Shown: one piece after another, positions 29,820 through 37,364 of the stretch
How positions within the stretch are numbered: the first letter of the stretch is position 1
Layout of the letters: each line of letters begins with the position of its first letter
NCBI RefSeq assembly: GCF_024753145.1
Contig: NZ_JANUGU010000003.1
Span: 62,001-126,000, forward strand
Length of the DNA stretch: 64,000 bases
Origin: Massilia terrae
GTDB taxonomy: Bacteria > Pseudomonadota > Gammaproteobacteria > Burkholderiales > Burkholderiaceae_D
Direction of reading: 5' to 3'
Program-made: the position numbers and the translations under genes
The notes under the pieces: generated by a model
Database searches by the model: none
What the model saw: the letters and a program-made list of their open reading frames with translations, nothing else
Told to the model about the DNA's origin: nothing

Positions 29820-30902
29820 TCAAAGCGGGCGGATGCGCGACAGGTCCGGCCGGGCCGCGAATTCGGCCAGGTCGTCGCGCAGGCGTTCGCCTTCGGCCAT
29901 GGCCTGGCGCCAGGTGCGGATGCGCTCGTCCTGCCTGAGGCCATAGAACTTGAAGTCGCTTCGGTCGGGCAATTTCCCGCGCGGCAGCCTGGCCTTGAAT
30001 TCGGCCGAAGGCGACGCGATCAGCACGTTGTCGAGCCAGCCACGGTTCGGCCCGCGCGCGGCGCGGCGCCATGGCAGGGCCTTGTCGAGCCAGCCGGGTA
30101 CGATGTGCTCGTTGAAATGCGGATAAAGGACGATCCCGCCGGCGCGCGAGTACGGCAGCGCCAGCTGGTAATCGATGATGCCGCCGTCCCAATAGCAGCC
30201 GGGCGGCAGGCCGGCGATGTCGCACACCGGTTTCATGACCAGCGGCAGCGTGCCGGAGGCGAGCAGCCCGGATGCGAGGTTGTGCGCGGTCAGCGTTGAA
30301 AAATGCGTCGTGAAGGTGTCGAAGCGTTCGCGCAGCCAGGGCGCGTCGGCGCGGCTGTCGCCAATGACCACGCGCTCCAGCACCCTGCCCAGCCGTTCGC
30401 GCGAGGCCAGGTTGTGCAAGGCCGCTTGCGCGAAGCCGAGCTGCTGCGCGCGCGGCTGGTGCGCGGCGGCGAGCGATCCCTTGCCGCGCACCGTGATCAG
30501 GTGCAGCCGATGGTGCGGGTGGTTGACGATGTCGCCTTCGTGCCCCCGGACGAACTCGCGCAGCAGTTCCTGCACCACCTGGTCGATCTCGTCCTGCCCG
30601 GGCTTGGCGCTGGAATAGCGCTGGCCGCTGTACAGCTCGCCAAGGCGCGCGCAACCCTTGACCGGATCGCGCTGGCAGGCCGCGGCCATGCGCCAGGCGC
30701 CGATGGACGAGCCGATCAGCATGCGCTCGCGCGGCGACTGCGCCAGCCAATCACCGAACAGCCATTGGTCCAGGTGCTGGAAGATCAGTCCCTTCGGCCC
30801 GCCGGCGGCGGCCGGGATGATCGCGATGTCTTCGGCCCGCAAGCCGTGGCTGCGCAGCCGGGCCAGCGCCCGCGGTCCGGCGTGAAAGGAAAGTGCACTC
30901 AT
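29820..30902 (-). CDS. Patatin-like phospholipase family protein
   Basis: 360-residue predicted hydrolase with the Ser-Asp dyad of patatins: oxyanion loop AAAGGPKGL (31-39), nucleophile Ser66 in GSSIG, and Asp239 in YWDGGIIDY. No signal peptide is seen, so it is likely cytoplasmic or exported by another route. The substrate is unknown but the family cleaves acyl groups from phospholipids. ATG 30902 starts where the patatin fold begins; the open frame upstream crosses the divergent gene and is a shadow. Divergent from the gene at 31014 across 111 bp. Confidence 0.85.
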   Translation of the reverse strand: MSALSFHAGPRALARLRSHGLRAEDIAIIPAAAGGPKGLIFQHLDQWLFGDWLAQSPRERMLIGSSIGAWRMAAACQRDPVKGCARLGELYSGQRYSSAKPGQDEIDQVVQELLREFVRGHEGDIVNHPHHRLHLITVRGKGSLAAAHQPRAQQLGFAQAALHNLASRERLGRVLERVVIGDSRADAPWLRERFDTFTTHFSTLTAHNLASGLLASGTLPLVMKPVCDIAGLPPGCYWDGGIIDYQLALPYSRAGGIVLYPHFNEHIVPGWLDKALPWRRAARGPNRGWLDNVLIASPSAEFKARLPRGKLPDRSDFKFYGLRQDERIRTWRQAMAEGERLRDDLAEFAARPDLSRIRPL

Positions 30903-31013
30903 GCGTGAAATTATCGCAGGTGCCGCACGCTTGCGCAGGCTCAAGCGCCAGGCATCCGCGCTGCGTAACATCGTCTGCGCTGTGCTCATCGATTCTGGCT
31001 TCGGAGGTCGCCC

Positions 31014-32864
31014 ATGCAGGTTCCTTGCGTCGCGCTGCTGCTGTTCCTGTTCGCGCTGTGCGCGGGCGCGGCGGCGCGCGACACCGGCACCGATACCTCC
31101 ATGGTCATCAACAAGTCCGTCCAGCATTTCGTGGTCGAGCCGGATGGCGGCTACACGGTCACGGTGGACATCGCGCGCACCATTGCCGAGCCGCGCGCCA
31201 TCGTCGCCGAAAGCCAGTATTACATCAGCTACAAGCGCACGCTGGACGAGGTACTGGCGGTCGACGCCTACACCCAAAAAACGGATGGGGCGCGCTTCCC
31301 GGTCGAGGCGGGCCAGATCAGGGATCAGGAAGAGCTTGCTTCCAGCGACGCGCCGCTGTTCACGGACACGCGCACGAAAGTCGTCGTGTTCCCGCAGGTC
31401 GCGGTGGGTGACCGCCTGGTGCTCCACTACGTCATCCACCGGCACACGCCGCTGCTGCCCGGGCAGTTCGACGACCTGTCCGCCAGCGGCTTTTATCAAA
31501 ACGCGCAATTTGAATTGATCTACGATGTCCCGCCATCCATGACGCTGTATGCGGACGCGGTCGGCTTCCTGCCGCTGCCGGCGGAGGATCCGCCGCACCA
31601 CAAGCGCTACCACTGGCGCTACGTTGCGGGCGACAACCAGCGCATCGAGGCCAACTCGGTCAGCTACTTCGACTATGGAAAGCGGCTATCGGTGTCCACT
31701 TATCCCGACTACGCGGCCTTCGCTAGCGCCTTTCGCGCCGCCGGCAGCGGCGCCACGCAGGGTGACGCGGACATCGCGGCGCTGGCCTACCAGCTGACGG
31801 CCGGGCTGGCCGACCCGCGCGCCAAGGCGCTGGCCTTGTCGGAATGGGTGCGGCGCCACATCCGCTACGTGGCGGTGTATATCGGACCGGGCGGGGTCGT
31901 TCCGCATCCGGCGGCCACGGTCCTGCGCCAGCGCTACGGTGATTGCAAGGATCACGCGGTGCTGTTGCACGCATTGCTGGCGGCAGCCGGCATCGACAGC
32001 ACCGAAGTCCTCGTCAACAACGGTAAGGCCTACCGACTGCCGCGCACGCCGACGTTCGGCATCCTGAATCACATGATCAATTTCGTGCCGGCCTTGAACC
32101 TGTACCTGGATTCAACGGCGCGCTCAGTATCGGCCGGCTACTTGCCCGCCAGCGAGCTTGGCAAACCGGCGCTGCGGCTGGATAGCGGCAAGCTCGTTAC
32201 GACGCCGGCGGCGCAGCCCCAGCGTGAGCGCACCAGCGCCTGGTTCGACGTGCAGCCGGATGGCCGAAGTCGCTTTCAGGTCAGCAAGACCATGTCTGGC
32301 GCCATCGCGGAACCGTACCGGCAAGCCGTACGCGATACGGGGCCGGCGGACCGCGAACAGTTCGTCGCGCGCATGCTGCAAGGCGTGGGCCAGGCAGGAT
32401 CCGGTCTCTTCGATCCTGGCAGTACCGATGGCAGCGGGGATGAGTACCACCTGTCGTTTGCCGGAACCAGCGAGAACTTCGCCAGCCTGCCCGGACCGGT
32501 GGGACTGGCGACCAGTTACAGCTATTGGGGCGGGCTCAGCGAGATGGTGGCGGAGCTGGCGCAGGAAAAAGAAAGGCGGCAGGACTTTATCTGTCCCGCA
32601 GTCGACGTGCAGGACGAGCTGGGCATCCGCTTGCCGCGCAGCGTGCACGTGCTCGCGCTGCCGAAGGACCTTGCGCTCGCCGACCGTCACTTCAGCTACC
32701 ACGCCGCATACAGCAAGAAAGGCGATACGGTCATGGTGAAACGCACGCTGCGCTTCACGCACGAGGGCGCGGTGTGCGCGGCTGAGGAATACAAGAAAAT
32801 GGCGCCCCTGCTGGAGCGGATGATGCGTGACCTGCGCAGCCAGCTCGTGATCAGTGGCGCTTGA
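31014..32864 (+). CDS. Secreted DUF3857 and transglutaminase-like domain protein
   Basis: 616-residue exported protein. A signal peptide (about 1-21, LLLFLFALCAGAAA) is followed by a DUF3857 region (about 45-215) and a transglutaminase-like cysteine-protease-fold domain (about 250-370). The predicted triad is Cys near 311 (RYGDCKDH), His near 352 (ILNHMI) and Asp near 365 (YLDSTA). The last 250 residues are beta-rich and unassigned. GGAGG six bases before ATG 31014 supports the start. Such proteins are common in Bacteroidetes and some proteobacteria; their substrate is unknown. Confidence 0.85.
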   Translation: MQVPCVALLLFLFALCAGAAARDTGTDTSMVINKSVQHFVVEPDGGYTVTVDIARTIAEPRAIVAESQYYISYKRTLDEVLAVDAYTQKTDGARFPVEAGQIRDQEELASSDAPLFTDTRTKVVVFPQVAVGDRLVLHYVIHRHTPLLPGQFDDLSASGFYQNAQFELIYDVPPSMTLYADAVGFLPLPAEDPPHHKRYHWRYVAGDNQRIEANSVSYFDYGKRLSVSTYPDYAAFASAFRAAGSGATQGDADIAALAYQLTAGLADPRAKALALSEWVRRHIRYVAVYIGPGGVVPHPAATVLRQRYGDCKDHAVLLHALLAAAGIDSTEVLVNNGKAYRLPRTPTFGILNHMINFVPALNLYLDSTARSVSAGYLPASELGKPALRLDSGKLVTTPAAQPQRERTSAWFDVQPDGRSRFQVSKTMSGAIAEPYRQAVRDTGPADREQFVARMLQGVGQAGSGLFDPGSTDGSGDEYHLSFAGTSENFASLPGPVGLATSYSYWGGLSEMVAELAQEKERRQDFICPAVDVQDELGIRLPRSVHVLALPKDLALADRHFSYHAAYSKKGDTVMVKRTLRFTHEGAVCAAEEYKKMAPLLERMMRDLRSQLVISGA

Positions 32865-32884
32865 GCGCCGACCCGCAAAAAGAG

Positions 32885-33006
32885 AATGTCGTCCTCGACC
32901 TCGCCGGCCGCCTTGGCGGGAACCCCATTTCTCAAGCAATGCGCTCACACGAACAGTATCGGCCACGCAAGCAAACCGGGGTTCCCGCTTCCGCGGCAAC
33001 GACGTT
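32885..33006. repeat. Palindromic intergenic repeat, copy 5 (degenerate)
   Basis: A decayed bipartite copy: left arm ATGTCGTCCTCG ... GGCGGGAACCCCA, right arm CCGGGGTTCCCGC ... GCAACGACGTTC. The outer CGTCGT/ACGACG ends and the inner GGAACCCC/GGGGTTCC inverted pair remain, but the hairpin stems carry several mismatches. It lies between the convergent transglutaminase-like gene and pth. Confidence 0.65.
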
Positions 33007-33038
33007 CGAAGTTTGGTCGGCGATTTTTATATCGCTGT

Positions 33039-33623
33039 TCAGGCCGTATGCAGCTGCATCATCGCCACGTCGAACTTGCCTTCGACCACCTGCGGAATGA
33101 TGCGCAGGCTTTTGTCGATCGACTCGTCGATCAGCGGCTGCTCTTCCTTGCGCGGACGATGCAGCACGAAGTCCGCCACCGCCTGCTGCGACTGCAGGTT
33201 GCGCGGGTGGCCGATGCCGAGGCGCAGGCGCCAGTAGTCCTGGGTGCCGAGCGCGGCCGTGATGTCCTTCAGGCCATTGTGCCCGCCGGAGGAGCCGCCT
33301 TTCTTCAGCTTGGCGACGCCGGGCGCGAGGTCCAGCTCGTCGTGCACCACCAGCACCTCCTCCGGCTTGATCTTGAAGAAGCGCGCCAGTGCGCCGACCG
33401 ACTGGCCGGAGCGGTTCATGAAGGTGAGCGGCTCCAGCAGCCACACTTCCTTGCCGGAGATGGTGGTCTTGGCCAGCATCGCGTTGTATCTGGATTCGCG
33501 TTGCAGGCGGCAGCCCGGCAGCGTATTGGCCAGGTTGTCGACCAGCCAGAAGCCGGCGTTGTGGCGGGTTTGTTCGTATTCCGGGCCTGGGTTGCCAAGG
33601 CCGACGATCAGGCGGATGGACAT
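33039..33623 (-). CDS. pth: Peptidyl-tRNA hydrolase
   Basis: 194-residue Pth that releases peptides from drop-off peptidyl-tRNA. Conserved residues are visible: Asn11 in GLGNPGP, catalytic His21 in TRHNAGF, the Asp in VVHDELDL and the GGHNGL motif. ATG 33623 gives the family N-terminus [13 protein letters not shown]; an upstream start would add ten residues. It lies 116 bp after rplY, with a terminator in the gap. Confidence 0.95.
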   Translation of the reverse strand: MSIRLIVGLGNPGPEYEQTRHNAGFWLVDNLANTLPGCRLQRESRYNAMLAKTTISGKEVWLLEPLTFMNRSGQSVGALARFFKIKPEEVLVVHDELDLAPGVAKLKKGGSSGGHNGLKDITAALGTQDYWRLRLGIGHPRNLQSQQAVADFVLHRPRKEEQPLIDESIDKSLRIIPQVVEGKFDVAMMQLHTA

Positions 33624-33675
33624 GAGTACGGGTGAGTTTGGTAAAAACGGCATTATCGCAAAAGCGGCTCTACAA

Positions 33676-33707
33676 CAAAAAACCCGCCGGGCAAGCCGCG
33701 GCGGGTT
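33676..33707 (-). terminator. Rho-independent terminator downstream of rplY
   Basis: AACCCGCCG (33681-33689) and CGGCGGGTT (33699-33707) form a 9-bp stem. Read on the minus strand it is followed by a run of T. It separates rplY from pth, so pth may need its own promoter or read-through. Confidence 0.85.
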
Positions 33708-33739
33708 CTGGCTGCGGGCCGCATCGCTGCGGCGGCAGA

Positions 33740-34342
33740 TTACTTCTTCTCTTCTGCGGCAGCAGCGTCGGCGGCGGCGGCAGCACCAGCCGGCACCGAT
33801 GCGGTGGCGACGGTCAGGTTCTGGCCGTGGGTCAGCGCTTTCACGCCGGCCGGCAGTTGCAGGTCGTCGGTGTGGATCGAGCCACCGGCTTCCATCTTCG
33901 ACAGGTCAACGGTGATGAACTCCGGCAGCTGGCCCGGCAGGCATTCGATTTCCAGTTCGTTCAGCACGTGCGACACGATCGCGCCACCGAACTTCACGCC
34001 CGGCGAGACTTCGGCGTTGACGAAGTGCAGTGCGACCTTGGTGTGCAGCTTCTGCGAAGCGTCGATGCGCTGGAAGTCAGCGTGCATGACCATGGCCTTG
34101 AATGCGTGCATCTGGAAATCGCGCAGCAGGACTTGCTGGACCTTGCCGTCCACTTCCATGTCCAGGATCGAACCGTGGAAAGCTTCTTTCTTGAGCGCGT
34201 GGAACAACGCGTTGCCATCCAGGGTGATCAGCTGCGGCTCTTCCTTGCCACCGTAGATGATGCCAGGGGTCTGGCCAGCGTTGCGCAGGCGGCGGCTCGC
34301 TCCGGTGCCCTGCTGGGTACGTGCAAATGCGACTACTTTCAT
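33740..34342 (-). CDS. rplY: 50S ribosomal protein L25/general stress protein Ctc
   Basis: 200-residue long-form L25 (TL5/CTC type): an N-terminal 5S-rRNA-binding L25 domain (about 1-95) and a C-terminal beta domain (about 96-185), ending in an alanine-rich acidic tail (…AAAAEEKK). E. coli L25 has only the first domain. Start MKVVAFAR at ATG 34342, with a GGAG seven bases upstream. Downstream of prs, across a 204-bp spacer full of inverted repeats. Confidence 0.95.
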   Translation of the reverse strand: MKVVAFARTQQGTGASRRLRNAGQTPGIIYGGKEEPQLITLDGNALFHALKKEAFHGSILDMEVDGKVQQVLLRDFQMHAFKAMVMHADFQRIDASQKLHTKVALHFVNAEVSPGVKFGGAIVSHVLNELEIECLPGQLPEFITVDLSKMEAGGSIHTDDLQLPAGVKALTHGQNLTVATASVPAGAAAAADAAAAEEKK

Positions 34343-34373
34343 GGAAAACTCCAAAAAATATCGGGCTCGACTG

Positions 34374-34394
34374 CCGGGGACACCGTGTCCCCGG
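34374..34394. promoter_or_regulatory. Perfect 10-bp palindrome in the rplY leader
   Basis: CCGGGGACAC and GTGTCCCCGG are exact inverted copies separated by one base, 32 bp before the rplY start. As RNA it would form a strong hairpin; as DNA it could be a two-fold protein site. On the minus strand TTTTTT follows about 15 bases later, too far for a normal terminator. Confidence 0.5.
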
Positions 34395-34440
34395 CCCGTG
34401 GCCCAGGTTGCAGCAGCCCCCGCGACCAGGGACTGCCAGG

Positions 34441-34540
34441 CTTGAGCAAGACGCGCTCAAGAAAATCCGGAAACTACAACGGCGCGCAAGGCCAAGCAGC
34501 CACAGCGCGCCGTTTACGCGTGGGCGGAAGACCCGCCCAC
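34441..34540. promoter_or_regulatory. Cluster of three inverted repeats between prs and rplY
   Basis: Three further stems crowd the spacer: CTTGAGC (34441-34447) with GCTCAAG (34455-34461); AACGGCGCGC (34478-34487) with GCGCGCCGTT (34505-34514); GTGGGCGG (34520-34527) with CCGCCCAC (34533-34540). The last lies just past the prs stop. None has a proper T-run, so attenuation, processing or mRNA stabilisation are all possible. Confidence 0.5.
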
Positions 34541-34546
34541 CCTACA

Positions 34547-35497
34547 TTAGTCGGAGAACAGCGACATCACCGAGTCGCCCTTCACGATCCGCTTGAAGGT
34601 CTCGGCCAGCAGCGGTGCGCAGGTGAGCTGGCGGATCTTGCTGCAGGCCTGGGCTGCCGAGGTCAGCGGGATGGTGTCCGTGACCACCAGTTCATCCAGC
34701 GGCGAATTGGCGATGCGGTCGATTGCCGGCCCCGACAGCACCGGGTGCGTGCAGTACGCCACCACCTTCTTGGCGCCGCGCTCTTTCAGCACTTCGGCGG
34801 CCTTGGTCAGGGTGCCGGCGGTGTCGACCATGTCGTCCATGATCACGCAGTTGCGGCCGGCCACTTCACCGATGATGTTCATCACTTCGGAGACGTTGGC
34901 TTTCGGACGACGCTTGTCGATGATCGCCAGGTCGCAGCCGAGGCGCTTGGCCAGGGCGCGGGCGCGCACCACGCCGCCGACGTCCGGCGACACGACCAGC
35001 AGGTCTTCGTAGTTGCGGCGCTGCAGGTCGCCCAGCAGCAGCGGCGAAGCGTAGATATTGTCGACCGGGATGTCAAAGAAACCCTGGATCTGGTCCGCGT
35101 GCAGGTCCATGATCAGGACACGCTCGACGCCGGCTTCCTGCAGCATGTTGGCCACGACTTTGGCGGAGATCGCGACACGCGCCGAACGCGGGCGGCGATC
35201 CTGGCGGGCGTAGCCGAAATACGGGATGGCGGCGGTGATGCGGCCTGCCGATGCGCGCTTGAGAGCGTCGACCATCAGCATGATTTCCATCAGGTTGTCA
35301 TTGGTCGGCGCGCAGGTCGATTGCAGAACGAACACGTCCTTGCCGCGGACGTTCTCGTTGATCTCGACCATCACTTCGCCGTCCGAGAATTTCGACACGA
35401 CAGCCTTGCCAAGCGGGATACCGAGGTTTTTTGCGACCCCCTCTGCGAGCGCCGGGTTGGCGTTGCCGGTAAAAACCATCAGGTTTTCGTAAGCCAT
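34547..35497 (-). CDS. prs: Ribose-phosphate pyrophosphokinase
   Basis: 316-residue class I PRPP synthase, joining ATP and ribose-5-phosphate to make PRPP for nucleotide, His and Trp synthesis. Visible motifs: the ATP-site region [12 protein letters not shown], the ribose-phosphate/PRPP loop [10 protein letters not shown], and [13 protein letters not shown]. It is full length. Located between tRNA-Gln and rplY in the usual betaproteobacterial order. Confidence 0.97.
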   Translation of the reverse strand: MAYENLMVFTGNANPALAEGVAKNLGIPLGKAVVSKFSDGEVMVEINENVRGKDVFVLQSTCAPTNDNLMEIMLMVDALKRASAGRITAAIPYFGYARQDRRPRSARVAISAKVVANMLQEAGVERVLIMDLHADQIQGFFDIPVDNIYASPLLLGDLQRRNYEDLLVVSPDVGGVVRARALAKRLGCDLAIIDKRRPKANVSEVMNIIGEVAGRNCVIMDDMVDTAGTLTKAAEVLKERGAKKVVAYCTHPVLSGPAIDRIANSPLDELVVTDTIPLTSAAQACSKIRQLTCAPLLAETFKRIVKGDSVMSLFSD

Positions 35498-35537
35498 TGG
35501 GAGTCCTAAGAGATCTTTATTGAGACTTGAAAAGCCA

Positions 35538-35557
35538 TCAGCCGGCGAACCGGCTGA
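35538..35557 (-). promoter_or_regulatory. UUCG-capped hairpin in the prs leader
   Basis: Read on the minus strand, TCAGCCGG and CCGGCTGA form an 8-bp stem closed by a TTCG tetraloop, about 40 bases before the prs start and about 80 bases after tRNA-Gln. TTTT follows ten bases after the stem, so it may end or process the tRNA transcript, or protect the prs mRNA. Confidence 0.5.
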
Positions 35558-35640
35558 CGCTGTAAAAGGATGGTAACTTTCGCAGCTCCATCATGTTCCG
35601 CCTGCTGGACGCTACATGCATCGACAGTCAGGCTAAACGG

Positions 35641-35717
35641 TGGCAGGGGAACAAGGATTCGAACCTTGGTATGCCGGAATCAAAATCCGGTGCCTTAACC
35701 AGCTTGGCGATTCCCCT
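35641..35717 (-). tRNA. tRNA-Gln (anticodon TTG)
   Basis: 77-base tRNA with the CCA end encoded (35641-35643). The acceptor stem AGGGGAA pairs with TTCCCCT, the T-loop is TTCGAAT, and the anticodon stem CCGGA/TCCGG encloses a loop with TTG at 35681-35683. It lies between ispE and prs on the same strand, as in many Burkholderiales. Confidence 0.97.
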
Positions 35718-35783
35718 ACGCTAACTTGCTGCTTGCCGTTACAGTCCGCGAGAATCTCGACGGTTGCGACGACAGGCAAAATT

Positions 35784-36686
35784 TTATTCTACAACAGCAC
35801 GATTTTGCAAGAGCGATTTCAGCGGATGCCGCGCCAGCGCCTTGGCTTTCCAGGCCTTCCAGGCTGCTGGCACTTGGGCCACCACCTCGTCGGCTTTGCT
35901 TTCGCTGGAAACCGCGCAGAACACACACGCCCCCGAGCCAGTCATCCTGGCCTGCCCGTAACTGCCCAGCCATTCGACCGCCTGCGCTACCGGCGGGAAC
36001 AAGCGGACTGCCACTGCTTGCAAATCGTTTTTTCCGAAACCGCCCAGCTCGTTCTGAGCTGACTGATCTCTGGAAAAGTCCGATATTGTGACCGGTTTCG
36101 TATCCCTTGTCAAATCGACGGCGCCAAATATGGCTGGGGTCGGCACTGACACGCCCGGCTCGATCACCACGTACCAGCAATCCGGCCCCGCCACCGGCTG
36201 CATGGCTTCGCCCACGCCCTCGACGAAAGCGGTCTGGCCGAAGATGAAGAAGGGAATGTCCGCGCCCAGCGGCAAGCCGAGCGCCATCAGCTCGTCCGCC
36301 GACAGGCCGGCCTGCCACAGCTGGTTGGCCGCCATCAGCGCCGTGGCCGCGTCGGAGGAGCCGCCGCCGAGTCCGCCGCCCATCGGCAGGATCTTGTCGA
36401 CGGCGACGTCGATGCCGGGCACCGCGCGGCCGTGGCGGCGCTGGAATTCATCGGCCAGCAGGCGCAGCGCGCGCACGATCAGGTCCTGCTCTTCGGGCAC
36501 GCCGGGCACATCGGTGGTGCGCACGATGCGGCCGTCGGCGCGCAGGTCGAAGTGCAGCATGTCGCAGCGGTCGATCAGCTGGAACACGGATTGCAGCAGG
36601 TGGTAGCCATCCGGGCGGCGCCCGATGACGTGCAGAAACAGGTTGAGCTTTGCCGGCGCCGGGCAGTGGTGCAGCGAAACGGTCAT
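35784..36686 (-). CDS. ispE: 4-diphosphocytidyl-2-C-methyl-D-erythritol kinase
   Basis: 300-residue GHMP kinase of the MEP isoprenoid pathway; it phosphorylates CDP-methylerythritol. The ATP-binding glycine-rich motif PMGGGLGGGSSDAA is at 101-114; the substrate-side motif PAKLNLFLHV is at 11-20. ATG 36686 (MTVSLHHCPAPAKLN) is used. It begins 4 bp after the lolB stop, so the two are coupled. Confidence 0.96.
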   Translation of the reverse strand: MTVSLHHCPAPAKLNLFLHVIGRRPDGYHLLQSVFQLIDRCDMLHFDLRADGRIVRTTDVPGVPEEQDLIVRALRLLADEFQRRHGRAVPGIDVAVDKILPMGGGLGGGSSDAATALMAANQLWQAGLSADELMALGLPLGADIPFFIFGQTAFVEGVGEAMQPVAGPDCWYVVIEPGVSVPTPAIFGAVDLTRDTKPVTISDFSRDQSAQNELGGFGKNDLQAVAVRLFPPVAQAVEWLGSYGQARMTGSGACVFCAVSSESKADEVVAQVPAAWKAWKAKALARHPLKSLLQNRAVVE

Positions 36687-36690
36687 AGGG

Positions 36691-37287
36691 TCAGGCCGCC
36701 TGGTCGATGATGATCTTGATCGACAGCTCGTCGCTGGTCGGCGTGGCACTGCGCTCGGCGTCGATGCGCTTGGGCACAGGGTGCGCGGCGTTTTCGTCCT
36801 GCCAGCTGACGAAACGCAGGCGCCAGCCGTCTTTCGTGGTCACCGTGTTGTTGGCCGGCGAAGCGGCGAAGCGTTTGCCGCCGGCGTCAGTCGCATAGCC
36901 CTGCATCCACTCGCGCAGGCCGGACACCGGCAAGGTCCAGCCGAGCGTGCGCGCGGTCAGCGTATCGATGTCGGCAGCGACCACCGGCTGCTGGCCGGCT
37001 TGCGTCAGCGTGGCCTGTTGCGGTGTGACGCTGATCCTGGCCATGGTCGTGCCCAGCTGCGACGACAGGCTCACCTCGACCCGGCCCGGTTGCTGCACCC
37101 AGTCGAAATTGCCGTTCAGGTTCTGCGGCTGGCCGTCTTTCTGGTAGCTCACGAACAGTCGGCCGCTCAGTTCGATGCTGTCGCGATAGGCCGCGACCGG
37201 GGCCTGCGAGAGATTGGCGCTGGTGGTGGCGCAGCCGCCCAGCAAGGCAGCGATGGCGAGGATGGCGAGGAGGCGTTTTGCTTGCAT
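36691..37287 (-). CDS. lolB: Outer-membrane lipoprotein insertion protein LolB
   Basis: 198-residue lipoprotein that receives lipoproteins from LolA and inserts them in the outer membrane. The signal peptide ends in the lipobox LLGGC with the lipidated Cys at residue 19. The remainder is one LolB beta-barrel domain (about 40-195). ATG 37287 places the lipobox correctly. Upstream of ispE; separated from the TPR lipoprotein gene by a palindromic hairpin. Confidence 0.93.
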   Translation of the reverse strand: MQAKRLLAILAIAALLGGCATTSANLSQAPVAAYRDSIELSGRLFVSYQKDGQPQNLNGNFDWVQQPGRVEVSLSSQLGTTMARISVTPQQATLTQAGQQPVVAADIDTLTARTLGWTLPVSGLREWMQGYATDAGGKRFAASPANNTVTTKDGWRLRFVSWQDENAAHPVPKRIDAERSATPTSDELSIKIIIDQAA

Positions 37288-37324
37288 TCGATGGGGTTGT
37301 CGCAAATTTTATCTAGGTACGAAA

Positions 37325-37352
37325 CGTCGTTCCCGCGCAGGCGGGAACGACG
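37325..37352. repeat. Palindromic intergenic repeat, copy 6 (single hairpin)
   Basis: A perfect 12-bp stem, CGTCGTTCCCGC (37325-37336) with GCGGGAACGACG (37341-37352), and a GCAG loop. This is one arm of the bipartite element standing alone, 12 bp past the end of the TPR gene on the minus strand, where it may attenuate transcription into lolB. Confidence 0.85.
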
Positions 37353-37364
37353 CTCCTGGTGGAC

